From: Rahnella inusitata
GTDB lineage: Bacteria; Pseudomonadota; Gammaproteobacteria; Enterobacterales; Enterobacteriaceae
DNA: 64,000 nucleotides
Direction: 5' to 3'
NCBI RefSeq assembly: GCF_003263515.1
Contig: NZ_JYDE01000034.1
Location: 1-64,000, forward strand
Notes under the pieces: generated by a model
The model's input: only the letters and a program-made list of their open reading frames with translations
Database searches by the model: none
What the model was told of the DNA's origin: nothing
Part shown: piece by piece, positions 1 to 10,122 of the stretch
Numbering within the stretch: the stretch's first letter is position 1
Layout of the letters: every line of letters starts with the position of its first letter
Translations under genes and position numbers: made by a program

Positions 1-23
1 AGGCACCCGCGGGTGCCTTTTTC
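1..23 (+). terminator. Intrinsic terminator, possibly bidirectional
   Basis: A 7-bp stem AGGCACC/GGTGCCT closes a CGCG loop and is followed by five T on the + strand, so it would end a transcript entering from the left of the window. It also lies about 30 bp past the nudK stop and could serve nudK on the - strand, but the bases needed to judge a U-tract there are outside the window. Confidence 0.7.
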
Positions 24-52
24 AATTCATCACTTTGGTGTTTCAAAAACGG

Positions 53-658
53 TTACGCCATCCAGCCCTGAATTTGCGCATGCTGCAACAGCATGATGGT
101 TTTGCCGTCTTTGATGCGGCCATCTTTGATCATCTCAAGCGCCTCGGCAAACGGCACTTCCAGAACATCAATATCTTCATCCTCTACCCCGCCACCGGCG
201 TTCTGGCGTTGTGATTCGTCGTACTGCGCCGCGAAGAAGTGAACGATCTCCGTGACACTGCCCGGTGACATGTAAGCCTCAAACAGCTTATCGACTTTAC
301 CCACCGCAAAACCGGTCTCTTCGATTGCCTCTTTACGGATGCAGTCTTCCGGCGAATCGTTATCCAGCAGACCGGCGCAGGTTTCCAGCAGCATGCCGGT
401 GGCATTGCCGTTGACATAGGTCGGCATACGGAACTGTTTGATCAGCAGGACGGTTTTTTTGATTTTGTTGTAGAGCAGGATCGTCGCGCCGTTGCCCCGG
501 TCATACACTTCGCGGGTTTGCGGCTGGCGTTCGCCATTGCGCTTGATTAAATCGTAGGAGAATTTACGCAGAACGTACCAGTTGTCAGACAACAGCTCGC
601 TTTGGACGTTTTCGATCTTTGATGACTGGTTTAAGAAACAATCGTCTTGAGATGACAT
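53..658 (-). CDS. nudK: GDP-mannose pyrophosphatase NudK (Nudix hydrolase)
   Basis: This 201-residue protein belongs to the NudK/YffH branch of the Nudix hydrolases. Enzymes of that branch cut GDP-mannose and related sugar nucleotides to the sugar 1-phosphate and NMP in the cytoplasm, using Mg2+. The core of the Nudix box is visible as KEAIEETGF at about residues 109-117, inside the family-typical stretch that begins AGLLDND. Length matches the family (about 191-200). The ATG follows a G-rich ribosome-binding site. As in E. coli the gene lies next to acrD, although here a small winged-helix gene stands between them, 70 bp upstream on the same strand and possibly co-transcribed. The family assignment is secure; the substrate is taken from E. 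coli NudK. Confidence 0.93.
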   Translation of the reverse strand: MSSQDDCFLNQSSKIENVQSELLSDNWYVLRKFSYDLIKRNGERQPQTREVYDRGNGATILLYNKIKKTVLLIKQFRMPTYVNGNATGMLLETCAGLLDNDSPEDCIRKEAIEETGFAVGKVDKLFEAYMSPGSVTEIVHFFAAQYDESQRQNAGGGVEDEDIDVLEVPFAEALEMIKDGRIKDGKTIMLLQHAQIQGWMA

Positions 659-728
659 TCAATGCCCCCGCTCAGAAGTGGTGAGAGAAGCCCGTCATCT
701 TAGCCGGATTATTCTCCCCCCGCTATCC

Positions 729-1013
729 TCATCCTTGTGAAATCGCTTCAAGGAGTTGTTCACGATGACGTTCAGTCCATTGCCTGTCGAGCGGCCCCCA
801 GCTGGAAAGCTGATAGTAGCCGTCATTATTGCGGATCCCCTGCTGCACAAAATCGAGTTCGACGCCCATGCCCGGCAGCGCTTTAAGCACGTCCTGTAAG
901 GTCCGGCGCGGCCATCCGGTAATTTCCATCAACTTCGGCACGTTAGGTTTTTGTTCATTTTCCAGCAACCAGCAAAGATACAGACGGCGGGCAAACACCG
1001 AATTCAAATTCAT
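729..1013 (-). CDS. Small winged helix-turn-helix protein
   Basis: This 94-residue protein has an N-terminal helix-turn-helix pattern (residues about 20-50, with the recognition-helix-like stretch ITGWPRRTLQDVL), followed by a short wing-like segment with aromatic residues. It resembles the small stand-alone winged-helix proteins of gammaproteobacteria (I believe the HTH_43 type), whose targets are mostly unknown. The ATG is chosen over an adjacent upstream TTG because GGAG lies eight bases before it. No effector domain is present. It sits between nudK (same strand, 70 bp downstream) and divergent acrD, so local regulation of either is possible. That is inference from position only. Confidence 0.75.
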   Translation of the reverse strand: MNLNSVFARRLYLCWLLENEQKPNVPKLMEITGWPRRTLQDVLKALPGMGVELDFVQQGIRNNDGYYQLSSWGPLDRQWTERHREQLLEAISQG

Positions 1014-1078
1014 CAAACGTACTCCGGTCGTGTTATTTGGAAAGGATCACACCAAGCGTAGAAGATTTTAGGAAACAT

Positions 1079-1136
<58 letters not shown>

Positions 1137-1210
1137 CAATGTGAGCAGGTAAAGTGCTTGGACGTAGAACTACACTCTAACACTCGCTCCGTCCTGTTTG
1201 GACAGTACTG

Positions 1211-1242
1211 CCACTGGGAAACGCTTCTCAGTGGATTTTTTT
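1211..1242 (+). terminator. Strong intrinsic terminator or attenuator before acrD
   Basis: CCACTGGGAA pairs with TTCTCAGTGG (ten pairs, one of them G-T) around the tetraloop ACGC, followed by A and seven T. This is a classical intrinsic terminator on the + strand. It ends 74 bp before the acrD start, with no annotated gene on this strand before it. It therefore ends either an unannotated short RNA or an attenuated acrD leader. A smaller hairpin GTCC/GGAC lies just before it at about 1191-1204. Confidence 0.7.
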
Positions 1243-1316
1243 GTCAGATTACTGACGTTCTGTTTGTTTGCTGATGTTCGTCACTCCCGCCTGAGTGATA
1301 ACGAGGTTCTTGACGC

Positions 1317-4300
1317 ATGGCCAATTTTTTCATCGATCGCCCGATTTTTGCCTGGGTTTTAGCGATCATCCTTTCCTTGTCCGGCGCCCTGGCTATTTAC
1401 TTTTTGCCGGTCGAACAATATCCCGATCTGGCTCCGCCCAATGTCCGCATCTCTGCGACTTACCCCGGCGCATCAGCACAAACTTTAGAAAACACCGTCA
1501 CGCAGATTATCGAGCAAAACATGACCGGCCTCGACAATCTGATGTACATGTCTTCGCAAAGCAGTAACGATGGCAAATCACAAATCACCCTAAGCTTTAC
1601 CGCCGGGACAGACCCGAACGAAGCGCTGCAACAGGTACAGAATCAGCTGCAACAGGCGCTCAAGCGTTTGCCGCAGGACGTACAAACGCAGGGCGTGACG
1701 GTGTCCAAAACCGGTGACACTAACCTGATGATGGTGGCGTTCGTCTCCACCGACGGCAGTATGGATAAGCAAGATATCGCCGACTATGTGGCCTCAAACA
1801 TTCAGGATCCGCTGAGCCGCGTGGACGGCGTAGGCAGTATCGATGCCTACGGTTCGCAGTACGCGATGCGCATCTGGCTTGATCCGGACAAACTGAATAA
1901 CTATCAGCTGACCACCGCCGACGTAGTGGCGGCTATCAAAGCGCAGAACAGTCAGGTGGCGGTCGGCCAGCTCGGCGGCGCGCCTTCGGTGGATTTTCAG
2001 GCGCTGAACGCCACCATCAACGCCCAGTCCCAGCTACAAACGCCGGAGCAGTTCCGTCAGATCACGCTGAAAGTGAATCAGGATGGTTCGCAGGTGAAAC
2101 TCGGCGACGTGTCCGAAATTGGTCTCGGTGCGGAAAACTACAGTCTGCTCAGCCGCTATAACGGTCAGGCAGCATCCGGTATGGGCGTGAAACTGGCGTC
2201 CGGTGCCAACGAACTGCAAACCGATAAAGCCGTGCGCGCGCGTCTTGAGGAACTCTCTCACTACTTCCCACACGGCCTGAAAGCCGAAGTCGCTTATGAA
2301 ACCACTCCGTTCGTTAAAGCGGCAATCACCGACGTGGTGAAAACGCTGTTTGAAGCGATCGTGCTGGTGTTCTTAGTGATGTACCTGTTCCTGCAAAACT
2401 TCCGCGCGACGCTGATCCCCACTATCGCCGTGCCCGTGGTGCTGCTAGGCACCTTCGCCGTGCTGCATCAGTTCGGCTACAGCATCAACACGTTAACCAT
2501 GTTTGCGATGGTGCTGGCGATCGGGTTGCTGGTGGATGACGCCATCGTGGTGGTGGAGAACGTCGAGCGCGTGATGAGCGAGGAAGGACTCAGCCCCAGA
2601 GACGCCACACGTAAATCGATGGGGCAAATTCAGAGCGCGCTGGTGGGGATCACCATGGTGTTGTCGGCGGTCTTTGTGCCGATGGCCTTCTTCGGCGGTA
2701 CCACCGGCGCGATTTACCGTCAGTTCTCGATAACCATCGTCTCTGCGATGGTGCTTTCAGTATTCGTGGCGCTGACGCTGACCCCGGCGTTGTGTTCCAC
2801 CATTCTCAAACCTATCGCAAAGGGTCATCATCACGGCAAACGCGGCTTCTTCGGCTGGTTTAACCGCATGTTTGACCGCAACGCCCGCCGCTACGAAAAC
2901 GGCGTGGCGGGTATTCTGAGAAACAGCGTGCGCTGGATGCTCGGTTATGCGCTGCTGGTCGCGGCGCTGGCGTTCATGTTTATCAAATTACCGACCTCGT
3001 TCCTGCCGCTGGAAGACCGTGGCGTGTTTACTGTTCAGATCCAGCTGCCGCCGGGTTCGACGTTGCAGCAGACACAGAAAGTGGTCGAGAAAGTCGAAAA
3101 ATACTTCCTCAATACCGACAAGAAAGATGTGCTGTCGGTGTTCTCCACCATCGGCGCAGGACCGGGCGGAAACGGGCAAAACGTGGCGCGTATGTTCGTA
3201 CGTCTGACCCCGTGGGATGACCGCACCGGCGCGGACGACTCCTCGTTCGCTCTGATTGAGCAGGCCACTAAAGAGTTTAATAAGATTACCGAAGCCCGCG
3301 TGATCGCCAGCAGCCCGCCGGCCATCAACGGCCTTGGCAGTGCCACCGGTTTCGATATGGAATTGCAGGATCACGCCGGGCTGGGCCATGCCGCGCTGAT
3401 GTCTGCCCGCGACCAGTTGCTGGAAATGACCGCCAAAGACAGCAGTCTGACCCGCGTGCGTCATAACGGGCTGGATGACAGCCCGCAGTTGCAAATCAAC
3501 ATCGACCAGGTGAAAGCACAGGCGCTGGGCGTGGCTATCTCTGATATCAACAGCACGCTGAGCACCGCGTGGGGGTCTTCCTACGTCAATGACTTCGTCG
3601 ACCGCGGTCGCGTTAAAAAAGTGTACGTTCAGGCGGGGGCGAAATTCCGCATGTTGCCGGATGATATTAACCGCTGGTTTGTCCGCAATTCTGCCGGAAC
3701 CATGGTGCCGTTCTCCGCGTTCGCCACTTCTTACTGGCTGACCGGCTCGCCGCGTCTGGAGCGTTACAACGGCTACTCGGCACTGGAAATTGTCGGTGAA
3801 CCGGCTGAAGGCGTCAGCAGCGGCACAGCAATGGATAATATGGAAAAACTGGTGGCGAAGCTGCCGGTAGGGATCGGCCTCGAATGGACCGGTCTGTCGT
3901 ATCAGGAACGTTTGTCCGGTTCGCAGGCTCCGGCACTGTATGCGATTTCCCTGCTGGTGGTGTTCCTGTGTCTGGCGGCGCTGTATGAGAGCTGGTCGAT
4001 TCCTTTCTCAGTCATGCTGGTGGTGCCGCTCGGTGTGCTCGGTGCAGTGATCGCCACATGGATGCGCGGGCTGGAAAACGACGTGTACTTCCAGGTCGGG
4101 ATGCTGACCATCATCGGGCTGTCGGCGAAGAACGCCATTCTGATCGTCGAATTTGCCAATGATTTGAACGTCAGAGGCAAGGAGCTGCTGGCGGCTACGC
4201 TGGAGGCCTCGAGAATGCGTCTCCGCCCTATCCTGATGACTTCACTGGCGTTTATCTTCGGCGTGTTACCGATGGCGACCAGCACCGGTGCAGGTTCCGG

Positions 4301-4472
4301 CAGTCAGCATGCGGTGGGGACCGGCGTTATCGGCGGAATGATTTCCGCCACGGTGCTGGCAATCTTCTTCGTGCCGCTGTTCTTCGTACTGATCCGCCGC
4401 CGTTTTCCGGGGAAATCCGGTGAACCGATCATTGCCGACATCGTAGAAACGGCACCCGTCGACGCGAAATAA
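1317..4472 (+). CDS. acrD: RND multidrug efflux transporter AcrD
   Basis: This 1051-residue inner-membrane proton antiporter belongs to the HAE1 RND family. Its start [14 protein letters not shown] and overall sequence follow E. coli AcrD, which exports aminoglycosides and other amphiphilic drugs with AcrA and TolC. The family layout is present: one transmembrane helix, a large periplasmic loop, helices 2-7 from about residue 340, a second periplasmic loop, and helices 8-12 from about 870. The proton-relay aspartates D407 and D408 are in [12 protein letters not shown], and a lysine follows in GLSAKNAIL. No membrane-fusion partner gene is adjacent, as in E. coli. AcrB is the main alternative, but the neighbours (nudK, ypfM, yffB, dapE) are those of acrD. 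Confidence 0.96.
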   Translation: MANFFIDRPIFAWVLAIILSLSGALAIYFLPVEQYPDLAPPNVRISATYPGASAQTLENTVTQIIEQNMTGLDNLMYMSSQSSNDGKSQITLSFTAGTDPNEALQQVQNQLQQALKRLPQDVQTQGVTVSKTGDTNLMMVAFVSTDGSMDKQDIADYVASNIQDPLSRVDGVGSIDAYGSQYAMRIWLDPDKLNNYQLTTADVVAAIKAQNSQVAVGQLGGAPSVDFQALNATINAQSQLQTPEQFRQITLKVNQDGSQVKLGDVSEIGLGAENYSLLSRYNGQAASGMGVKLASGANELQTDKAVRARLEELSHYFPHGLKAEVAYETTPFVKAAITDVVKTLFEAIVLVFLVMYLFLQNFRATLIPTIAVPVVLLGTFAVLHQFGYSINTLTMFAMVLAIGLLVDDAIVVVENVERVMSEEGLSPRDATRKSMGQIQSALVGITMVLSAVFVPMAFFGGTTGAIYRQFSITIVSAMVLSVFVALTLTPALCSTILKPIAKGHHHGKRGFFGWFNRMFDRNARRYENGVAGILRNSVRWMLGYALLVAALAFMFIKLPTSFLPLEDRGVFTVQIQLPPGSTLQQTQKVVEKVEKYFLNTDKKDVLSVFSTIGAGPGGNGQNVARMFVRLTPWDDRTGADDSSFALIEQATKEFNKITEARVIASSPPAINGLGSATGFDMELQDHAGLGHAALMSARDQLLEMTAKDSSLTRVRHNGLDDSPQLQINIDQVKAQALGVAISDINSTLSTAWGSSYVNDFVDRGRVKKVYVQAGAKFRMLPDDINRWFVRNSAGTMVPFSAFATSYWLTGSPRLERYNGYSALEIVGEPAEGVSSGTAMDNMEKLVAKLPVGIGLEWTGLSYQERLSGSQAPALYAISLLVVFLCLAALYESWSIPFSVMLVVPLGVLGAVIATWMRGLENDVYFQVGMLTIIGLSAKNAILIVEFANDLNVRGKELLAATLEASRMRLRPILMTSLAFIFGVLPMATSTGAGSGSQHAVGTGVIGGMISATVLAIFFVPLFFVLIRRRFPGKSGEPIIADIVETAPVDAK

Positions 4473-4490
4473 CGGCGAAAAAAATCCACA

Positions 4491-4524
4491 AAAAAGGCGT
4501 TAATGTGAATTAACGCCTTTTTTA
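4491..4524. terminator. Bidirectional terminator between acrD and ypfM
   Basis: GGCGTTAAT pairs with ATTAACGCC around a short loop, flanked by A runs on the left and T runs on the right. It can therefore end acrD on + and ypfM on -. Confidence 0.85.
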
Positions 4525-4655
4525 TTAGTGATTTACTGGTGTAAGAATCGTCGCTAAATCGGACGTAATGGTCTTCCTGAACAAACGTTTTTATAATGAC
4601 GGGCTGACACTGCAAATAAATCTGTCTTGCTTTACGGGCCTGAGTTTTACAGCAA

Positions 4656-4715
4656 TTACGCGTTCAACATACGGTCGATAAAGTCTTTCCAGTTACCTAA
4701 CTCTTGTTCTAACAT
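4656..4715 (-). CDS. ypfM: YpfM microprotein, 19 residues
   Basis: The reading frame encodes MLEQELGNWKDFIDRMLNA and is preceded by a strong AGGGGAG ribosome-binding site. It matches E. coli YpfM (as I recall, MIERELGNWKDFIEVMLRK) in length, in the ELGNWKDFI core and in position between acrD and yffB. YpfM is a translated small protein of unknown role in E. coli. The sequence would form one amphipathic helix, and there is no signal peptide or membrane segment. It is too short for usual gene finders. The following bidirectional terminator suits a monocistronic unit. Confidence 0.88.
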   Translation of the reverse strand: MLEQELGNWKDFIDRMLNA

Positions 4716-4914
4716 TTGACTCCCCTTTATTGGACGCGGGAATTATACGTCTGTTTTTTGTACAAGCCAAACTTCTCTCATGTTTCTTTAATCACGATCA
4801 CACTCCCGCCCCGTCTGGATCCTGCCCGCGTTTTGCCTCATTATGTGCCCTATCCTCGCGCCAGCATTCTGTGCTGGTGAAAAGTTCATAATTACTGACA
4901 GGTTACGTTTTTCT

Positions 4915-5298
4915 ATGGCAACGACTTCAGCTTCAGCCTCATTTGTTCTCTATGGCATCAAAAATTGCGATACCGTCAAAAAAGCCCGTCGCTGGCTGGA
5001 AGAAAACGCGGTCAGTTATCAGTTTCATGATTATCGTGTTGAGGGGCTGGACGACGCGCTGTTGCAGAATCTGATCGACAAACAGGGCTGGGAAGCAATG
5101 CTGAACACCCGTGGCACGACCTGGCGCAAACTTGATGACGCCACCCGCAACGCCTGCGATAACGAAACCAATGCCAAAGCGGTGATGCTGGAACATGCGG
5201 CCATCATCAAACGCCCATTTCTGCTGGCTCCCGATGGCCAGTCTCTGCTGGGATTCAAACCAGAGACCTATCAGCAATTCCTCGCGGAGGTGAAATAA
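4915..5298 (+). CDS. yffB: ArsC/Spx-family protein YffB
   Basis: This 127-residue protein has a thioredoxin-like ArsC/Spx fold. The N-terminal [18 protein letters not shown] carries the single conserved cysteine, and GTTWRKLD and KRPFL follow as in E. coli YffB. Members of this branch resemble glutathione-dependent thiol reductases; no substrate is firmly known and it is probably not an arsenate reductase. The ATG at 4915 gives an N-terminus about eight residues longer than E. coli. A longer upstream frame exists but lacks similarity. It is followed one base later by dapE, so the two are almost certainly co-transcribed. Confidence 0.9.
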   Translation: MATTSASASFVLYGIKNCDTVKKARRWLEENAVSYQFHDYRVEGLDDALLQNLIDKQGWEAMLNTRGTTWRKLDDATRNACDNETNAKAVMLEHAAIIKRPFLLAPDGQSLLGFKPETYQQFLAEVK

Positions 5299-5299
5299 C

Positions 5300-6427
5300 A
5301 TGAGCTGCCCCGTTGTCGATCTCGCCCAACAGTTAATCCGCCGCCCTTCCCTCAGCCCGGAGGATGCGGGCTGTCAGGACATCATGATCGCCCGCCTGCG
5401 CGCGGTGGGTTTTCATATCGAACTGATGCCTTTTGGCGATACCCTGAATTTCTGGGCCACGCGCGGTGAAGGTAAAACGCTGGCGTTTGCCGGCCATACC
5501 GACGTGGTGCCAACCGGCGATCACAAACTCTGGGTTACCGGTCCGTTCGAGCCAACGCTGCGCGACGGAATGCTTTATGGTCGTGGTGCGGCGGACATGA
5601 AAGGTTCGCTGGCGGCAATGGTCGTCGCCGCCGAACGTTTCGTGGCTGCAAATCCGCATCACAAAGGCCGTCTGGCGTTTCTCATCACCTCCGACGAAGA
5701 AGCCAGCGCGGTTAATGGCACGGTTAAAGTGGTCAATGCGCTGATGGAACGCAACGAGCGTCTGGATTATTGCCTGGTCGGCGAGCCTTCAAGCACTTCG
5801 CGCGTCGGTGACATCGTGAAGAATGGCCGTCGCGGCTCCATGACCGCCAACCTGCACATTCACGGCGTTCAGGGCCACGTCGCCTATCCGCATCTGGCCG
5901 ATAATCCGGTTCACCGCGCGATGCCTGCACTGAACGAGCTGGTGGCTACCGTCTGGGATAACGGCAATGAATTCTTCCCGCCGACCAGCATGCAAATCGC
6001 CAATATCAACGCCGGTACCGGCAGTAATAACGTCATTCCCGGTGAGCTCTACGTGCAATTTAACTTCCGCTTCAGCACCGAACTGACCGATGACATCATC
6101 AAACAGCGCGTGGCGGAGCTGCTCGATCGTCACAATCTGCAATACACCCTGAACTGGGTAGTCTCCGGCCAGCCGTTCCTGACCTCGCGCGGCGAGCTGG
6201 TGGACGCGGTGGTCAACGCCGTACGCCATTACAGTGAAATTACGCCAGAGCTGCAAACCACCGGCGGCACCTCCGACGGACGCTTCATCGCGCTGATGGG
6301 CGCACAGGTGGTCGAACTGGGGCCGGTTAACGCCACCATCCACAAGATCAACGAATGCGTACACGCCGCCGATCTGCAAGTGCTTAGCCGCATGTATCAG
6401 CGCATCATGGAGCAGTTAGTCGCATGA
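5300..6427 (+). CDS. dapE: Succinyl-diaminopimelate desuccinylase DapE
   Basis: This 375-residue cytoplasmic M20-family enzyme hydrolyses N-succinyl-LL-diaminopimelate to LL-diaminopimelate and succinate, the step that supplies lysine and peptidoglycan precursors. The dinuclear zinc motifs are visible: the histidine in [12 protein letters not shown], the aspartate in [10 protein letters not shown], and the catalytic and bridging glutamates in SDEEASA. Length equals E. coli DapE. A near-ideal GGAGGTG ribosome-binding site lies in the end of yffB. The stop overlaps the start of the M15 peptidase gene by four bases (ATGA), which implies translational coupling. dapA, an earlier enzyme of the same pathway, lies 7 kb away. 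Confidence 0.97.
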   Translation: MSCPVVDLAQQLIRRPSLSPEDAGCQDIMIARLRAVGFHIELMPFGDTLNFWATRGEGKTLAFAGHTDVVPTGDHKLWVTGPFEPTLRDGMLYGRGAADMKGSLAAMVVAAERFVAANPHHKGRLAFLITSDEEASAVNGTVKVVNALMERNERLDYCLVGEPSSTSRVGDIVKNGRRGSMTANLHIHGVQGHVAYPHLADNPVHRAMPALNELVATVWDNGNEFFPPTSMQIANINAGTGSNNVIPGELYVQFNFRFSTELTDDIIKQRVAELLDRHNLQYTLNWVVSGQPFLTSRGELVDAVVNAVRHYSEITPELQTTGGTSDGRFIALMGAQVVELGPVNATIHKINECVHAADLQVLSRMYQRIMEQLVA

Positions 6428-7095
6428 TCACCAATGAGATGCTGACCGGGCGCTCAACCGCGCACCTGGTCACATTGGGCGACGGGCCGCACCGTCTGCA
6501 AAAGCAGGCGGCAGAGGCATTCGCCCGGATGCAGCAGGCAGCGCGGGAAGCCGGGTTTGATTTACAGCCTGCCAGCACTTTTCGTGATTTTGAGCGCCAG
6601 CAGGCTATCTGGAATGGCAAATTTCGCGGCGAGCGACCAGTATTAGATAAAGACAGTCAACCGTTGGATATCAGCGGATGCTCTGACGCTGAACGCTGCG
6701 GGTTTATCCTGCGCTGGTCGGCGCTTCCGGGCGCCAGTCGTCACCACTGGGGCAGTGATCTGGATGTGTACGATCCGCACCTGCTGCCCGAAGGAAAGAC
6801 GTTACAGCTGGAGCCGTGGGAATATGAGCAAGGCGGGTATTTTTATCCGCTGAACTGTTGGATGTCAGACCATATGGCGGAGTTTGGCTTTTTCCGTCCT
6901 TATGCCGAAGACCGTGGCGGAGTTGCCATTGAACCCTGGCACCTGAGTTATCGCCCGCTGGCCACATTGTGCGCGGCGCAACTGACGCCGGACGTACTTA
7001 TTAGTGCATGGCAAGGGCAAGATTTAGCGGGCTCCGACTGGATAATCAGCGAGATCGCGACTATCTTCCCAAGATTCATCGCCCTACCTACATAA
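6424..7095 (+). CDS. M15 family (VanY-type) metallopeptidase
   Basis: This 223-residue protein carries the M15 D-Ala-D-Ala carboxypeptidase zinc motifs: [13 protein letters not shown] supplies the first histidine and the aspartate, and IEPWHLSY supplies the catalytic glutamate and last histidine. There is no signal peptide or membrane segment, so it is predicted to be cytoplasmic, unlike many VanY proteins. It is coupled to dapE by a four-base overlap and followed 18 bp later by ypfN. E. coli K-12 has no gene here. A role in trimming or recycling cell-wall peptides would fit its partner dapE, but that is inference and the substrate is unknown. Confidence 0.85.
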   Translation: MITNEMLTGRSTAHLVTLGDGPHRLQKQAAEAFARMQQAAREAGFDLQPASTFRDFERQQAIWNGKFRGERPVLDKDSQPLDISGCSDAERCGFILRWSALPGASRHHWGSDLDVYDPHLLPEGKTLQLEPWEYEQGGYFYPLNCWMSDHMAEFGFFRPYAEDRGGVAIEPWHLSYRPLATLCAAQLTPDVLISAWQGQDLAGSDWIISEIATIFPRFIALPT

Positions 7096-7113
7096 CAATT
7101 TAAGGAGCACGCC

Positions 7114-7299
7114 ATGGAGTGGATTAAAGATTACTGGTGGATCATTCTGATCATTCTGTTCGGGATGTTAATCAGCGGCATTAAAGAACTGCGACGCGTT
7201 GATGTGAAAAAGTACCTCAACGACAAACCTGAAATCCCACCTCATCGCGATAATAATGCCGAGTGGGATAAAGACGATGACTGGCCGAAGAAGAAGTAA
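7114..7299 (+). CDS. ypfN: Small single-span membrane protein YpfN (UPF0370)
   Basis: This 61-residue protein has one N-terminal transmembrane helix (residues about 8-23, [16 protein letters not shown]) followed by a highly charged tail rich in Lys and Asp. It matches the UPF0370/YpfN family, which has no assigned function. AAGGAG lies before the ATG. It is the last gene of the yffB-dapE-M15-ypfN unit and is followed by a clear terminator. The orientation is probably N-out/C-in from the positive charges after the helix. Confidence 0.9.
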   Translation: MEWIKDYWWIILIILFGMLISGIKELRRVDVKKYLNDKPEIPPHRDNNAEWDKDDDWPKKK

Positions 7300-7313
7300 G
7301 GCCGGTAAAAACG

Positions 7314-7340
7314 AAGGCAGCCGGGATGGCTGCCTTTTTT
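7314..7340 (+). terminator. Terminator of the dapE-ypfN unit
   Basis: AAGGCAGCC pairs with GGCTGCCTT around a five-base loop, followed by T residues. It lies between ypfN and convergent ypfH. Confidence 0.88.
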
Positions 7341-7356
7341 GTTGGCAATGTTCAGA

Positions 7357-7995
7357 TTACTGCGGCTGATCGTTTTGCAAATGCGAGATAGCGGTATTGA
7401 TCATCTGCGAGTCCAGCCCGTGCGCCATGCCCGCCTGAATGTTCAAGGTACAAGCGCTGCCTAAAGATTTCAGTCGCTCAGCGGCACTTTTCGACTGGAA
7501 CGGGTTGATCACCGGATCCTGCTCACCGTGAATAAAGTGCACCACGGTGCCTGCGGCTATCGGTTTTTCCGGCAGATTGGCGAAACGGCCGCTGAACGCG
7601 ACGATGCGCGACGCCAGATGCTCTTCCACTTTGGTGGATTCCAGCGCCATGATGGTGCCCTGCGAGAAACCGACCAGCGTGGTGTGTTCCGGCGTCACAC
7701 CGGTTTTTTGCTGCCAGTCACGGACGATCTGGATAAACAGCGGCATCGCGTCATCAATTCGCGGCTGACGATTTTTTTCTGTCACGCCCTGTACGGAGAA
7801 CCACTGGAAGCCGCGGCCAAAATCACAAATATCCGGGCTGCCGACGCTCACCACCTGCGCCTGCGGGAAGGACACCGCGAAAAACTTGCCAATTTCGCCC
7901 ATGGAAATCGGGTTATCGCCCACGCCGTGAAATAATAAAATCAGCTGGTTTGCACGCTCTTGCGGCTGCTGGACAATAATCTGTTCTGAGCTCAT
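7357..7995 (-). CDS. ypfH: Alpha/beta-hydrolase (esterase) YpfH
   Basis: This 212-residue protein of the carboxylesterase/phospholipase type has the alpha/beta hydrolase fold. The nucleophile is in GFSQGT, the acid in GEQDPVI and the histidine in GMAHGLD, and the N-terminal LLFHGVGDNP is the oxyanion-hole segment. E. coli YpfH acts as an esterase on short acyl esters in vitro; its natural substrate is unknown. The protein is about 20 residues shorter than E. coli YpfH because the C-terminal tail is missing. GGGAGAG precedes the ATG. It is convergent with ypfN and upstream of nothing obvious on its own strand. Confidence 0.9.
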   Translation of the reverse strand: MSSEQIIVQQPQERANQLILLFHGVGDNPISMGEIGKFFAVSFPQAQVVSVGSPDICDFGRGFQWFSVQGVTEKNRQPRIDDAMPLFIQIVRDWQQKTGVTPEHTTLVGFSQGTIMALESTKVEEHLASRIVAFSGRFANLPEKPIAAGTVVHFIHGEQDPVINPFQSKSAAERLKSLGSACTLNIQAGMAHGLDSQMINTAISHLQNDQPQ

Positions 7996-8102
7996 GGGTC
8001 TCTCCCGTTTATGTTAATTCAGCCACTATACGCCGCCTGCCGGACAGTGAAATCGGGTTTTATTGAACGAGTCTTTCCATTTTTTGCAATGACTCCGCGC
8101 TG

Positions 8103-10121
8103 CTAAATCCCTTGCCTCCAGCGTTCACAGGCTGCGGGATCCAGTTCCGCCAGCGCCTGCTGCGTCTCTTGTCGCCAGCGCTGAACCAGCGCTTTCCTCC
8201 CCGATAACCCCGCCGCCTGCACAACTTCCGCCGCATTTTTCCCTTGCTGCAGGTGTGCCCGCAGCAAGGGAAGGGGCAAGTAACTGTTAATGAGCAGGCG
8301 GTTTAGCGCGGGCAGACTGCTTTCCAGCGGCCGGTGCGCGAAAGCGAAGCCAGCCAGCTCGCGCCAGTCAGCCTCATTGAGCGCCGCCTCTGCGGCAAGC
8401 GGAAGCGGCAAAGTAATGTCCATCAGCGGTGCCAGCCAGCGCCAGTCACGGTAAAGCTGCTGTTCAGCCGTCTGCGCCAGCGCATGCCCTGCCGGGCTCA
8501 GTGGTAGTATCGCCATCACCGCATAGCATCCGCTGCTGGCCTCTTTCTGCGTGCTGATACGCGCGAGGCGAAAACCCGCCTGCTGCCACAGCGCCGCCAG
8601 ATCATCGGTATAACCAAAACTCACCGAAAGGAAATCCAAACCTTGCTCCGTTGCGCGCTGTTTTTCCTCCGCCAGCAAAGCGCGCGCGATACCCTGACGC
8701 CGGGACGCCGGGTGCACAGCAATACGGCTGACGCGCCGCGACCGCAATACCGCCGCCTGCACCAGTCCGGCGTGGGCGGCAAGTGACTGCGCCACCAGAT
8801 TGCCGCGCGGACGTCGTCTTCCAGCCCAGACGTCATGCGCCAGCGCCGGGCTCAGCAAGCCTTCTTCTACCAGCCACAGCGCGCCGGTTAAGGTATCACC
8901 CTGTCGGGCGGCGCTGAAGGTCATACCCGGCGCATCCAGCAGACGGCGTAAATCCAGCGGCGACGTGCGGTAATGCGCACTGGTCAGCAGACCGTAGAAA
9001 TCCTCTAACAGCGCGGGTTTGCGCAGCCAGTCGTCAGCAGCGGGGGAAAAAATAGCAGAAGATACGTTTGTGTTTTTAACCTTCGTCAGGGGTTCACCGA
9101 ACAGCAACGCATCGCTTATCAGGGGTTCGAGCACATCCTGTTCCGACCAGCGGATTGGCGCGATCAGCCGCAGATCCTGCCACTGCGGCAGCGAAGCGCA
9201 AAACTTCAGCAGGAATCCGCGTCCGGTGCCTTCGTAACCCTGAACCGTGGTAGTAAGTAATACGCGCGGGAAAGCCGCCACCAGCTCCGTCAACATCGGT
9301 GCGGGAATAGCAGCGGCTTCATCGATAATCAGCCAGTCCGCATCATCCACCGCGGCTTCACGGCACATCATCAGCAGGGCATCGGGTGCGATAAAACGGG
9401 TGGATTCAGGCGCATGGGCGAGGATCTGATTCACAGCACCTTTACCCGGCGCAGTCACCAGGCAGGTGCCCGGCCACTGCGCGGTCAGCATTCCCGCAAG
9501 ACGCGACTTACCGCGACCCCGCGGCGAAGTCAGTACCCACACACCGGATTTGGCCTGCATCAGCCTTTGTAAAATCTGTTGCTGCTCAGGCGTCGGTTGG
9601 CCATCAGGCGGCAGCCAGTCAGGCGCAGGCGGTAAAGGGGAAAGTGAAAAAGGATGATGTTGCCTGCACAGCGCGACGTGCGGCGTGCTTTCCAGTAATG
9701 CCTGAAAACGACGGATAAAACGCGGCGTGGGGATCGCCTGTGGTTGTTCGCTCCAGCGCAGGCTGTCGGCGTCAGGTAATTGCGACCAGCGGCACCAGTC
9801 TGGCACCAGCAAAATCAACCAGCTTCCGGCCTTAAGTGTTCCGGAAAACGCCGCCAGTGCGTCCACGTTCAACCCGGCGCGGGCATCAAAAATGCCGTGC
9901 AAAAAATCCTGACCGAGAAGCGAATGCGCCGCAGTCGGTGAGCAGGCGTTCACTCCCACAGGCGGCGAATCACTGATCCACAACCAGTCCCCCGCGCTTT
10001 GGCCCGAAAATTCGAGAGCCTGCGCCACGCACCAGTCCGCTTCACCGCTGAACACCAGCACGCGCCGCACGCCACGGCGCAGCATCTGTTGCTGTAACGA
10101 TGCGACCGATACGACAGGCAT
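8103..10121 (-). CDS. tmcA: tRNA(Met) cytidine acetyltransferase TmcA
   Basis: This 672-residue enzyme forms N4-acetylcytidine at the wobble base C34 of elongator tRNA(Met), using acetyl-CoA and ATP, and so sharpens AUG decoding. Domains in order are an N-terminal domain (1-170), an ATPase/helicase-like domain with Walker A TSPRGRGKS near 200 and Walker B-like WLIIDEAAA, a GNAT acetyltransferase domain (about 395-530) with SRRVSRIAVHPASRRQGIARAL, and a C-terminal tRNA-binding tail. Length equals E. coli TmcA (671). The start is separated by one base from the stop of yeaL, so the two form one transcript. Confidence 0.95.
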   Translation of the reverse strand: MPVVSVASLQQQMLRRGVRRVLVFSGEADWCVAQALEFSGQSAGDWLWISDSPPVGVNACSPTAAHSLLGQDFLHGIFDARAGLNVDALAAFSGTLKAGSWLILLVPDWCRWSQLPDADSLRWSEQPQAIPTPRFIRRFQALLESTPHVALCRQHHPFSLSPLPPAPDWLPPDGQPTPEQQQILQRLMQAKSGVWVLTSPRGRGKSRLAGMLTAQWPGTCLVTAPGKGAVNQILAHAPESTRFIAPDALLMMCREAAVDDADWLIIDEAAAIPAPMLTELVAAFPRVLLTTTVQGYEGTGRGFLLKFCASLPQWQDLRLIAPIRWSEQDVLEPLISDALLFGEPLTKVKNTNVSSAIFSPAADDWLRKPALLEDFYGLLTSAHYRTSPLDLRRLLDAPGMTFSAARQGDTLTGALWLVEEGLLSPALAHDVWAGRRRPRGNLVAQSLAAHAGLVQAAVLRSRRVSRIAVHPASRRQGIARALLAEEKQRATEQGLDFLSVSFGYTDDLAALWQQAGFRLARISTQKEASSGCYAVMAILPLSPAGHALAQTAEQQLYRDWRWLAPLMDITLPLPLAAEAALNEADWRELAGFAFAHRPLESSLPALNRLLINSYLPLPLLRAHLQQGKNAAEVVQAAGLSGRKALVQRWRQETQQALAELDPAACERWRQGI

Positions 10122-10122
10122 C

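Noticed and set aside
2988..3494. Open frame of 168 codons on the - strand inside acrD
   Set aside because: It is antisense to a strongly conserved transporter, has no ribosome-binding site and no recognisable domain; the codon pattern is that of a shadow frame.
5789..6379. Long open frame on the - strand inside dapE
   Set aside because: Shadow of a highly conserved coding region without start signals or known domains.
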